This document shows positions 1 through 6,056 of a stretch of 10,997 nucleotides of DNA, piece after piece. The notes below the pieces were generated by a model, which had not been told where the DNA came from, did no database searches, and saw only the letters and a list, made by a program, of their open reading frames with translations. Location of the stretch: positions 1-10,997 of the forward strand of contig SVKT01000039.1 of the NCBI GenBank assembly GCA_015068335.1, written 5' to 3'. The position numbers and the translations under genes are program-made. This stretch comes from Oscillospiraceae bacterium. Lineage in GTDB: Bacteria > Bacillota > Clostridia > Oscillospirales > Oscillospiraceae. Every line of letters starts with the position of its first letter. Position 1 is the stretch's first letter.

Positions 1-1308
1 GTGGTCTGCCTGCTCTCGGCGGAGCGGACTGCCGTGCAGCCCTACGCGGCGGTGGCCTGTTTTGCTCTGGTGTTTGCCCAGTGGGGCATCTGCCGGGAGA
101 GCCGCGGTATGTACGATACCTTCCGCACGGCGGCGGTGGATGAGGAACCGCCCTATCTGGTGACGGATACGCCCCAGGGCGCCTGCAAGCAGCGGGGCTG
201 CGTGCGGGGGTTCTATACCATTGCGATGCGGGATGATTTCTCCACCGTGGCGCAGACCATCCTGCTGCCGGTGGTGCTGACGGCGTCCCTCGTGTTTGCG
301 GGACTTACATCTTTGGGCAAGGGGCGGGGCGCCGACTTCCTGCTCCACTGGTCCGCCACGCTGCTGGCGGGCGCCACCTTTGCCCTGCCCCTTTGCTGGG
401 GCCTGCCCTGGGCGAAACTGGCCAAGCACCTGCAAAAGGCCGGCTGCGCCGTGGCCGGCTGGTCCGGCGCGGAGAAGATCAGCCGCCGGAAAAGTATGAT
501 CCTCACGGATATGGACCTGTTCCCGCCCGGCACCGTCCGCCTCAACGGCGTGAAGGTCTACGGCGAGGAGATGCGGAAGGTGGCGTCCTACGCCGCCACG
601 ATGGCGCGGGCCGCGGGCAGCGGTTTGGAGCGGTTGTTCGACCGCTTCCTCCGGGGCGAGAGCGCCGAGTACGAGACCGTCCACAGTTTCAACTTCTACG
701 AGGAAGGCGGCTGGGGCGGCACCATCCGGGGCGAGTCCATCCTGATGGGCACGGCCTCCTTTGTGCGGAAGATGGACGTGCGCCTGCCCAGCGACATCAA
801 CCTGAAAACCGGCATTTTCCTGGCGGTGGACCGCCAGTTGGTGGCGGTGTTTGCCGTGAAGTACCAGCCGGCGGAAAATGTGGATTTCGCTCTGCGGATG
901 ATGCGGCGGATCCGCATCGTACCCATTCTGGCCTCCCGGGACCCCAACATCACCCCCGTGCTGCTGCGGAGAAAGTTCAGCAAGGGCGTGAAGGTGGAGT
1001 ACCCCAACCTCACCGGGCGCGTGGCGCTGAGCGAGGTGGAGCAGGATCGGGATCTGCCCCGGGCGCTGTTGCAGCGTGAGGGTCTGCTGCCCTACGCCGA
1101 GACGGCGGCCGGCAGCCGGAAACTGTGCAGGGCCGTGCGGCGCTCCGTGGTGCTGAGCCTGATCGGCAGCGCGGCGGGCACGCTGCTGGCGGCGTATCTG
1201 CTGTCCTTGCAGGCATTTACACTGCTGACGCCGCTGGCGCTGGAAGTGTTCCTGCTTTTGTGGGTGCTGCCGGTGCTGCTGATGGCGGACCGGGTGGGCC
1301 GATATTGA
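1..1308 (+). CDS. Degenerate P-type (P1B-like) ATPase-related membrane protein, 5' partial
   Basis: The frame is open from base 1 to TGA 1306-1308. The first codon is GTG, but the gene very probably continues upstream, since a P-type ATPase N-terminus would add several hundred residues. Visible order over 435 residues: a hydrophobic stretch near 13-28; two strong membrane segments near 85-105 and 112-137; a cytoplasmic block of about 240 residues; two C-terminal membrane segments near 382-401 and 405-429. This is the topology of the second half of a heavy-metal P-type ATPase. The phosphorylation motif DKTGT is replaced by D170-M-D-L-F, followed by PPG. The CPC-type membrane motif is absent (CWGLPW instead), as are the HP motif and a clear GDGxND. 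A segment near 240-300 still resembles the ATPase nucleotide-binding domain (GxxxxGT, then a variable strand with VDRQL). I infer a non-pumping relative, possibly a pseudoenzyme. Gene reality is near certain; the family assignment is moderate; the function is unknown. Confidence 0.6.
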   Translation: MVCLLSAERTAVQPYAAVACFALVFAQWGICRESRGMYDTFRTAAVDEEPPYLVTDTPQGACKQRGCVRGFYTIAMRDDFSTVAQTILLPVVLTASLVFAGLTSLGKGRGADFLLHWSATLLAGATFALPLCWGLPWAKLAKHLQKAGCAVAGWSGAEKISRRKSMILTDMDLFPPGTVRLNGVKVYGEEMRKVASYAATMARAAGSGLERLFDRFLRGESAEYETVHSFNFYEEGGWGGTIRGESILMGTASFVRKMDVRLPSDINLKTGIFLAVDRQLVAVFAVKYQPAENVDFALRMMRRIRIVPILASRDPNITPVLLRRKFSKGVKVEYPNLTGRVALSEVEQDRDLPRALLQREGLLPYAETAAGSRKLCRAVRRSVVLSLIGSAAGTLLAAYLLSLQAFTLLTPLALEVFLLLWVLPVLLMADRVGRY

Positions 1309-1314
1309 AAAAAG

Positions 1315-1348
1315 ACGGGGCTGCGGAGCGATCCGCACCCCGTTTTTT
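1315..1348 (+). terminator. Rho-independent terminator of the ATPase-like gene
   Basis: The hairpin starts seven bases after the stop codon. The arm ACGGGG-c-TGCGG (1315-1326, one bulged C) pairs with CCGCACCCCGT (1333-1343) around a 6-nt loop, followed by six T's (1343-1348). Confidence 0.9.
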
Positions 1349-1419
1349 GCATCCTTTGCTAAAAAACGGGGGCGAATTTTGCCTTCCTGCCCAAAAAGCC
1401 GAGCCAGACTAAAAATTAG

Positions 1420-1448
1420 TTGTATTAACCGCCCAAAGGATGTATAAT
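1420..1448 (+). promoter_or_regulatory. Sigma-A type promoter of the EF-G-like gene
   Basis: A -35 element TTGTAT (1420-1425) and a perfect -10 TATAAT (1443-1448) are separated by exactly 17 nt. The predicted start near 1455 gives a leader of about 90 nt before the ATG at 1546. It lies just downstream of the previous terminator, so the gene is its own transcription unit. Confidence 0.8.
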
Positions 1449-1468
1449 TCTTACATTAGGGTATTTTG

Positions 1469-1513
1469 GCGGTTCCGGCAGGCGATCCCGGTCCCTGCGG
1501 GCCCCTTGACCGC
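1469..1513 (+). promoter_or_regulatory. Possible structured leader of the EF-G-like gene
   Basis: A two-part stem can be drawn inside the predicted 5' UTR. GCGGTT (1469-1474) pairs with GACCGC (1508-1513, one G-U pair). Inside it, CC-g-GCAGG (1475-1482, bulged G) pairs with CCTGCGG (1494-1500). No T tract follows, so it is not a terminator. The SD AAGGAG (1530-1535) is outside the stem. It may be only a stabilising leader structure; a regulatory role is inference. Confidence 0.35.
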
Positions 1514-1545
1514 TAGACAGCATCAACATAAGGAGTGTAAAAACT

Positions 1546-3618
1546 ATGAGCAATTCCGTACAGAACATCCGCAACGTCTGCCTGCTGGGCCACAGCGGCA
1601 GCGGCAAGACCGCTCTGGCAGAGAGCCTGCTCTTCGTGACGGGCGCTATCGATCGTATGGGCCGTGCTGCCTCCGGCAACACCGTCTGCGACTATGACGC
1701 CGAGGAGGTCAAGCGCCAGATCTCTCTGGGCACCTCCGTTGCCCCCGTGGATTTCACCGGCTGCCGCCTCAATGTGCTGGATACTCCGGGTGCCTTCGAT
1801 TTCGCCGGCGAAGTGATGGAAGCCCTGCGCGCCTCCGACGCCGCGATCATTGTCTGCTCTGCCAAGGACGGCATTTCCGTTGGTCTGGAAAAGGCCTGGA
1901 AGTACTGCGAAGAGCGCAATATGCCCCGCTTCATCTACATCTCCAAGACCGACGAGGAAAACAGCGACTACAACGCCACCTTCGAGGCGCTGCGTGAGCG
2001 CTTCGGCAACAAGATCGCTCCCCTGGTCGTGCCCATCTGGAACGCCGATAAGAAGGTCACCGGCATCATCGACGTGCTGAACAAGCGCGCCTACGAGATG
2101 CAGAACCTCAAACGCGTGGAGATCGAACTGCCCGCCGACAAGCAGTCCGTCGTCGAGGAATTCAACGATGCGCTGAAAGAGTCCGTGGCCGAGACCTCCG
2201 AGGAGTTTATGGACAAGTTCTTCGGCGGTGAGGACTTCACCTACGCCGAAATGATCCAGGGCCTGCGTCAGGGCGTCCGCGACCTGAGTATGTTCCCCGT
2301 GTTCTGCGGCAGCGCTGTCAACTGTATGGGCAGCCTGATGCTGATGGACTATATGGTGGACCTGCTGCCCAACCCCACCGAGGGCAACTATCACAAGGCC
2401 ACCAAGGCCGACGGCACCTCTGAGGAGTTCGTGGTTTCTCCCGGCGGCGTGCCCACCGCTTTCGTCTTCAAGACCGTTTCCGACCAGTACGGCAAGTACT
2501 CCTTCGTGAAGGTCCTCTCCGGCAGCATCACCCCCGACCTGCCTATGGTCAACGCCCGCACCGGCAACACCGAAAAACTGGGCCGCCTGTACACGATGTG
2601 CGGCAAGAAGACCACCGAGGTCAAGGAACTGGGCTGCGGCGACATCGGCGTCATCGCCAAGATGGACAAGGTCAAGACCGGCGACACCCTGTGCGACGCC
2701 CGTAAGGTCGTGGCCCTGAAACAGATCCCCTTCGCAGAGCCCTGCTACTCTGTGGCCATCGTGCCCAAGACCCGCGGCCAGGAAGACAAGATCGCCCAGG
2801 GCCTGGCCCGCCTGAACGAGGAAGATCCCTCCTTCTCCGTGTTCAACAACGCCGAGACCCACCAGATGGTGCTCTCCGGCGCCGGCGATATGCAGGTCGA
2901 CGTTCTGGTGGCCAAGTTGAAGAGCCGCTTCAACGTGGAAGCCGAATTGCAGCCCACCCGCGTGGCCTATCGCGAGAAGATCCGCAAGGTCGTGCAGAAG
3001 CAGGGCCGTCATAAGAAGCAGACCGGCGGCAGCGGCCAGTTCGGTGACGTGTGGATCCGCTTCGAGCCCTGCGAAGAGGAAGAGATGGTCTTCGCCGAGG
3101 AAGTGTTCGGCGGCTCCGTGCCCCGCAACTTCTTCCCCGCCGTTGAAAAGGGCCTGCGCGAGGCCTGCGTCCACGGTCCTCTGGCCGGCTATCCCGTGGT
3201 GAACCTGAAAGCCGTCCTGTACGATGGCTCCTACCACCCCGTGGACTCCTCCGAAATCGCCTTCAAGACCGCCGCGCAGTTGGCCTTCAAGGCCGCTCTG
3301 CCCGAGGCCAACCCCTGCCTGCTGGAACCCGTGGGCGAACTGAAAGTCACCGTGCCCGACGATTACGTGGGCGACGTGATGGGCGACCTGTCCAAGCGCC
3401 GCGGCCGCGTGATGGGTATGGACCCCACCGGCACCGGTGAGACCGTCATCGCCGCCGAAGTTCCTATGGGCGAGATGGGCTCTTACGCCATCGAACTGCG
3501 CGCTATGACCCAGTCCCGCGGCAGTTTCACCTTCAACTTTGTCCGCTACGAGGATTGCCCCCCCGCAGCACAGGAGAAGGCCATCGCCGAGGCCAAGGCA
3601 CTGGCCGAGCAGCAGTAA
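1546..3618 (+). CDS. EF-G-like translational GTPase (FusA2/EF-G2 type)
   Basis: 690 residues, full EF-G length, with SD AAGGAG ten bases before ATG. All five EF-G domains can be followed: G domain (about 1-270), domain II (about 305-390), domain III (about 400-470), domain IV (about 471-605, with the conserved GGSGQFGDV) and domain V (to about 675). The P-loop is GHSGSGKT (15-22), the form typical of the EF-G2 subfamily rather than the AHIDAGKT form of classical EF-G. The switch II motif is DTPGAFDF (79-86), where canonical EF-G has DTPGHVDF, so the GTPase-activating histidine is alanine. The G4 motif NKxD is SKTD (133-136). Codons are strongly biased toward C-ending and major codons, which suggests high expression. 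It stands alone, not in a str operon, so it is probably a paralogue of the housekeeping fusA. Some members of this subfamily bind nucleotide but lack ribosome-stimulated GTPase activity. The role here is unknown; ribosome binding is expected. Confidence 0.9.
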   Translation: MSNSVQNIRNVCLLGHSGSGKTALAESLLFVTGAIDRMGRAASGNTVCDYDAEEVKRQISLGTSVAPVDFTGCRLNVLDTPGAFDFAGEVMEALRASDAAIIVCSAKDGISVGLEKAWKYCEERNMPRFIYISKTDEENSDYNATFEALRERFGNKIAPLVVPIWNADKKVTGIIDVLNKRAYEMQNLKRVEIELPADKQSVVEEFNDALKESVAETSEEFMDKFFGGEDFTYAEMIQGLRQGVRDLSMFPVFCGSAVNCMGSLMLMDYMVDLLPNPTEGNYHKATKADGTSEEFVVSPGGVPTAFVFKTVSDQYGKYSFVKVLSGSITPDLPMVNARTGNTEKLGRLYTMCGKKTTEVKELGCGDIGVIAKMDKVKTGDTLCDARKVVALKQIPFAEPCYSVAIVPKTRGQEDKIAQGLARLNEEDPSFSVFNNAETHQMVLSGAGDMQVDVLVAKLKSRFNVEAELQPTRVAYREKIRKVVQKQGRHKKQTGGSGQFGDVWIRFEPCEEEEMVFAEEVFGGSVPRNFFPAVEKGLREACVHGPLAGYPVVNLKAVLYDGSYHPVDSSEIAFKTAAQLAFKAALPEANPCLLEPVGELKVTVPDDYVGDVMGDLSKRRGRVMGMDPTGTGETVIAAEVPMGEMGSYAIELRAMTQSRGSFTFNFVRYEDCPPAAQEKAIAEAKALAEQQ

Positions 3619-3630
3619 TCGCTATCCCAA

Positions 3631-3665
3631 ACAGCCGCCACGAAAGTGGCGGCTGTTTTTCTTTT
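3631..3665 (+). terminator. Rho-independent terminator of the EF-G-like gene
   Basis: A perfect 11-bp stem, ACAGCCGCCAC (3631-3641) with GTGGCGGCTGT (3646-3656), carries a GAAA tetraloop and is followed by TTTTTCTTTT. It starts 12 bases after the stop codon. The following bases 3666-3755 show nothing I can name. Confidence 0.95.
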
Positions 3666-3781
3666 GGGGGCGATCCTCGTTTCTCACAGTTCTCCCGCCG
3701 CAAACCGCCACCGTTGCGCCGCCCCGGCATCCGCCAGCCGATCCTCCGCAAAAATCCGCCGAAAATTTTTAAAAAAATTTT

Positions 3782-3807
3782 TAGTTTGTTGCATAAGCGA
3801 CTAACTA
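3782..3807 (+). promoter_or_regulatory. Imperfect dyad overlapping the rubrerythrin -35 region
   Basis: TAGTTTGTTGC (3782-3792) and GCGACTAACTA (3797-3807) are inverted copies matching at 9 of 11 positions around a 4-nt centre (ATAA). The right arm covers the expected -35 position (3801-3806), so a bound protein would block RNA polymerase. It sits just after an A/T-rich tract (3760-3782) that could act as an UP element. The regulator is unknown. Confidence 0.4.
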
Positions 3808-3829
3808 TATTCGAATATGCTGTTATACT
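3801..3829 (+). promoter_or_regulatory. Extended -10 promoter of the rubrerythrin gene
   Basis: The -10 TATACT (3824-3829) is preceded by TGT (3821-3823), an extended -10 (TGn). The hexamer 17 nt upstream (CTAACT, 3801-3806) is a poor -35, as is common for extended -10 promoters or ones needing an activator. The predicted leader is about 60 nt. Confidence 0.65.
3807..3818 (+). promoter_or_regulatory. Perfect 12-bp palindrome in the rubrerythrin promoter spacer
   Basis: ATATTCGAATAT is a perfect palindrome lying between the -35 and -10 positions. The half TCGAATAT (3811-3818) recurs as a direct copy in the leader (3855-3862). Reverse rubrerythrins of clostridia are known PerR targets, but this even-length palindrome does not match the 7-1-7 PerR box well. 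Operator function is therefore inference. Confidence 0.4.
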
Positions 3830-3896
3830 AAAACCATCCCAAGAGGGAACTGGATCGAATATAAATTTCAAATTTTAATTTTAGGAGGATACAATT

Positions 3897-4484
3897 ATGA
3901 AGAAGTGGGTCTGCTCTGTTTGCGGTTATGTTCACGAGGGTGACGTCCCCCCCGAAAAGTGCCCTGTCTGCAAGGTGCCTGCCGAGAAGTTCAACGAAGT
4001 CAAGGGTGAGATGAAACTGGCTGCCGAGCACGAGTACGGCATCTACGCCAAGACCGTGAAGAACAATCCCGACATCTCCGAGGAAGACAAGAAGTACATC
4101 TTCGACCAGTTGATGGCCAACTTCAACGGCGAGTGCTCCGAGGTCGGTATGTACCTGTGTATGGCCCGCATCGCCCACCGCGAGGGCTATCCCGAGATCG
4201 GCCTGTACTGGGAGAAGGCTGCCTGGGAAGAGGCTGAGCACGCTGCCAAGTTCGCCGAACTGCTGGGCGAGGATCTGGAACCCCAGATGCGCGCCACCAC
4301 CAAGGACAACCTGGCCTGGCGTGTGGACTGCGAGTACGGCGCTACCAACGGTAAGTTCGAACTGGCCAAGGTCGCCAAGATGAACAACCTGGACGCCATC
4401 CACGACACCGTCCACGAGATGGCCCGCGACGAGGCCCGTCACGGCAAGGCTCTGGAAGGCCTGCTGAACCGTTACTTCAAGTAA
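3897..4484 (+). CDS. rbr: Reverse rubrerythrin (N-terminal rubredoxin domain)
   Basis: 195 residues, with SD AGGAGG (3883-3888) eight bases before ATG. The order of domains is the reverse of classical rubrerythrin. A rubredoxin-type iron site comes first (C6-x2-C9 and C22-x2-C25), then a four-helix ferritin-like diiron domain. Likely diiron ligands are E79, E112-x2-H115, E146 and E179-x2-H182. Reverse rubrerythrins of clostridia act in the cytoplasm as the terminal component of NAD(P)H-dependent peroxide and oxygen reduction, receiving electrons through rubredoxin or flavoprotein partners not present in this window. Codon use is strongly biased toward major codons, fitting an abundant protein. 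It is a single-gene unit between its own promoter and terminator, with dyad symmetry in the promoter that suggests regulation, plausibly by oxidative stress. Identity is very secure. Confidence 0.96.
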   Translation: MKKWVCSVCGYVHEGDVPPEKCPVCKVPAEKFNEVKGEMKLAAEHEYGIYAKTVKNNPDISEEDKKYIFDQLMANFNGECSEVGMYLCMARIAHREGYPEIGLYWEKAAWEEAEHAAKFAELLGEDLEPQMRATTKDNLAWRVDCEYGATNGKFELAKVAKMNNLDAIHDTVHEMARDEARHGKALEGLLNRYFK

Positions 4485-4519
4485 GCGCAGGCCCAGTCCA
4501 TAAACCTCAAACCTCCCAG

Positions 4520-4550
4520 GAGGGAGCCGGTCAACCGGCTCCCTCTTTTT
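4520..4550 (+). terminator. Rho-independent terminator of the rubrerythrin gene
   Basis: An 11-bp perfect stem, GAGGGAGCCGG (4520-4530) with CCGGCTCCCTC (4535-4545), has a TCAA loop and is followed by five T's (4546-4550). It begins 36 nt after the stop. Confidence 0.95.
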
Positions 4551-4563
4551 GCGCTGCGCGGTC

Positions 4564-4593
4564 TTTACTTGGGGGCGGGCGGAATGCTATACT
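4564..4593 (+). promoter_or_regulatory. Extended -10 promoter of the small membrane protein gene
   Basis: The -10 TATACT (4588-4593) is preceded by TGC (4585-4587). TTTACT (4564-4569), 18 nt upstream, is a partial -35. The predicted transcript starts about 20 nt before the ribosome binding site. Confidence 0.6.
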
Positions 4594-4620
4594 GGAAAAA
4601 ACGAACCGGAGGGGATCACA

Positions 4621-4827
4621 ATGATATTGCTTATGAGCATTTTTGTCCTTTTGGTCGGCGTCCTGATGTTTGCGTTTCCCGACACGTGGTTTGAACTGAC
4701 CGAACACTGGAAGTCCTATGCGCCGTCGGAGCCGTCGAAATGGTATCGTATCAGTTGCCGCATCGGCGGGGGATGTATGCTGCTGGTGGGCCTTGCCGGC
4801 GTGGTCGTGTTCTTTGTGTGCCGGTAA
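4621..4827 (+). CDS. Small two-helix membrane protein, possibly DUF6199-like
   Basis: 68 residues. The ATG at 4621 is chosen because GGAGGGG (4608-4614) lies six bases upstream. An in-frame TTG at 4549 lies inside the previous terminator's T tract and would be upstream of the promoter. Residues 2-19 and about 50-66 are membrane helices. They flank a short polar loop with a W23/W30/W41 aromatic set, a PS pair (P38-S39) and R43/R47 before a glycine run. This pattern (FP near the end of helix 1, then W..., PSxxY/W, RxxG before helix 2) resembles the small DUF6199-type membrane proteins of Clostridia, but I cannot confirm that without a search. No terminator is obvious downstream, so transcripts may read toward nagB. 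Function is unknown. Confidence 0.7.
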   Translation: MILLMSIFVLLVGVLMFAFPDTWFELTEHWKSYAPSEPSKWYRISCRIGGGCMLLVGLAGVVVFFVCR

Positions 4828-4898
4828 AAACCGGAGACCGCGGGCTTTTGCTTTTGCGCGACGCATCGGCTTGCGGTGCATCTGAAAATATACGAAAA

Positions 4899-4906
4899 GG
4901 TATACC
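4899..4906 (+). promoter_or_regulatory. Palindrome GGTATACC upstream of nagB, possible operator half-match
   Basis: GGTATACC followed by AAT sits about 20 bp upstream of the predicted nagB -35. GntR-family GlcNAc regulators (NagR/DasR) bind TGGT...ACCA palindromes, usually with a two-base longer centre. The match is therefore partial and the role is speculative. Confidence 0.25.
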
Positions 4907-4926
4907 AATAAATTTTTTCAGAGAGA

Positions 4927-4955
4927 TAGACAAATACTACAACGTGCTGTATCAT
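4927..4955 (+). promoter_or_regulatory. Promoter of nagB
   Basis: TAGACA (4927-4932, 5/6 to consensus) and TATCAT (4950-4955) are 17 nt apart. The -10 lies inside the left arm of the inverted repeat 4948-4980. A start near 4962 gives a leader of about 55 nt. Confidence 0.6.
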
Positions 4956-4980
4956 AGGAGCGTAGCGAACGTATGATACA
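4948..4980 (+). repeat. Inverted repeat TGTATCATA / TATGATACA over the nagB promoter
   Basis: Perfect 9-nt arms (4948-4956 and 4972-4980) are separated by 15 nt, with centres 24 bp apart, about two helical turns. A further CGT/ACG pair lies inside. Because the left arm contains the -10, the transcript would carry only the right arm, so this looks like a DNA operator rather than an RNA hairpin. TATGATA recurs directly at 5005-5011, next to the start codon. Confidence 0.5.
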
Positions 4981-4999
4981 TCGTTTCTATTTCACCAAT

Positions 5000-5004
5000 G
5001 GGGG
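5000..5004 (+). promoter_or_regulatory. Weak, unusual ribosome binding site of nagB
   Basis: The only purine-rich element is GGGGG (5000-5004), eleven bases before ATG 5016. It can pair with the anti-SD core only through a G-U pair, unlike the AGGAGG sites of neighbouring genes. Translation initiation may be modest or assisted by the A/T-rich region around the start. Confidence 0.45.
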
Positions 5005-5015
5005 TATGATAAATT

Positions 5016-5801
5016 ATGAAAGTGATCATCAAAGACAACTACGATGGAATGTCTGCGTGGGCAGCGCAGCATATCGCTGATGCCATCAACAACCACAAGG
5101 AAGACCGTCCCTTTGTTCTGGGTCTGCCTACCGGCTCCTCTCCTCTGGGCGTTTACAAGCGCCTGAGCGAGATGAACAAGGCCGGCAAAGTGTCCTTTAA
5201 GAATGTGGTGACCTTCAATATGGACGAATATGTGGGCCTGCCCCGTGAGCACGACCAGAGTTACTGGTACTTTATGCACGACAATTTCTTCAACCACATC
5301 GATATCCCCGCCGAAAATATCAACATCCTCGACGGTATGGCCGACGATCTGGAAGCAGAGTGCCGCCGCTACGAGGAGAAGATCGCGGCCTATGGCGGTA
5401 TCGACCTCTTTATGGGCGGCAGCGGTGTGGATGGCCATATCGCGTTTAACGAGCCCTTTACCTCTCTGACCTCCCGCACCGGTATCCGTGCCCTGACGGA
5501 GGATACCCTCATTGCCAACTCCCGCTTTTTCGATAACGATCCCAACAAAGTCCCCAAGACGGCTCTGTCTGTGGGCGTTGGCACCGTCTGCGACTCCAAG
5601 CAGGTGCTGCTGCTGATCAGCGGTCACAACAAGGCTCGTGCGCTGCGCCACTGCGTGGAGGGCGGCGTTGATCACGCCTGGACCATCTCCGCTTTGCAGT
5701 TGCATCCCGATGGCATCATCGCCTGCGACGAGGCTGCCTGCGGCGAGTTGAAGGTGGATACCTATAAGTATTTCAAGGAGATCTACAAGAACGAGAAGTA
5801 A
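5016..5801 (+). CDS. nagB: Glucosamine-6-phosphate deaminase
   Basis: 261 residues, close to the 266 of E. coli NagB and starting with the same MKVII-type N-terminus. It converts glucosamine-6-phosphate to fructose-6-phosphate and ammonia in the cytoplasm, linking amino-sugar use to glycolysis. Visible motifs: the phosphate-binding loop LPTGSSP near 37-43; FNMDEYVGL with catalytic-site D70-E71 (E. coli D72-E73); and DGHIAFNEP with D139, H141 and E146 (E. coli D141, H143, E148). The loop before it reads GGSGVDGH where most relatives have GxGxDGH with a hydrophobic second residue, a minor change. No nagA or sugar transporter is adjacent, so it is a stand-alone unit between its own promoter and terminator. 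It could serve GlcNAc, mucin or cell-wall amino-sugar recycling. Identity is secure. Confidence 0.97.
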   Translation: MKVIIKDNYDGMSAWAAQHIADAINNHKEDRPFVLGLPTGSSPLGVYKRLSEMNKAGKVSFKNVVTFNMDEYVGLPREHDQSYWYFMHDNFFNHIDIPAENINILDGMADDLEAECRRYEEKIAAYGGIDLFMGGSGVDGHIAFNEPFTSLTSRTGIRALTEDTLIANSRFFDNDPNKVPKTALSVGVGTVCDSKQVLLLISGHNKARALRHCVEGGVDHAWTISALQLHPDGIIACDEAACGELKVDTYKYFKEIYKNEK

Positions 5802-5850
5802 GATCTCCGGTGGAGCGCCGTAAAACCGCGCTGCGCGAAAAACAGAAAAG

Positions 5851-5882
5851 AGCCGGAGCAGTTTTCCTGCTCCGGCTTTTTT
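5851..5882 (+). terminator. Rho-independent terminator of nagB
   Basis: A perfect 11-bp stem, AGCCGGAGCAG (5851-5861) with CTGCTCCGGCT (5867-5877), has a 5-nt loop followed by a run of six T's (5877-5882). An A-rich stretch precedes it. Confidence 0.95.
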
Positions 5883-5966
5883 GCGTGTGCGGCGAGGTGT
5901 ATCCGCCGGCCGGACGCTGCGGATTTGCCGCGCCTCTTTTTTCACGGGATCGAGATGCGAATATCG

Positions 5967-5995
5967 TTGATAACAGGGCGGGGAACTGCTATAAT
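5967..5995 (+). promoter_or_regulatory. Strong promoter of the MBOAT/DHHW operon
   Basis: TTGATA (5967-5972) and a perfect TATAAT (5990-5995) are spaced 17 nt apart, and TGC at 5987-5989 completes an extended -10. The predicted leader is about 55 nt. Confidence 0.85.
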
Positions 5996-6056
5996 CTATG
6001 TAATATGGCGTATTATGCCAAGCATATGGAAATTCTGGTAACGATGGAGTTTTGAT

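Noticed and set aside
1513..3237. 574-residue open frame on the minus strand opposite the EF-G-like gene
   Set aside because: It is a codon-bias shadow of a well-conserved + strand gene. Its translation is low-complexity, rich in H, G, V and L, with no recognisable domain, and it lacks its own promoter and terminator.
4866..4882. Possible terminator for the small membrane protein gene
   Set aside because: The best stem is six base pairs with one G-U pair and there is no T tract directly after it.
5919..5942. Second terminator-like T tract after a short GC stem
   Set aside because: Only about five base pairs can form before the T run (5936-5942), and a strong terminator already lies at 5851-5882.
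6006..6018. Small inverted repeat in the MBOAT leader (GGCGTA/TATGCC)
   Set aside because: The arms are short with a mismatch and a one-base centre. It is likely chance.
5810..6055. 81-residue open frame after nagB on the + strand
   Set aside because: It runs through the nagB terminator and the promoter of the next operon, has no good SD, and its translation is not gene-like.
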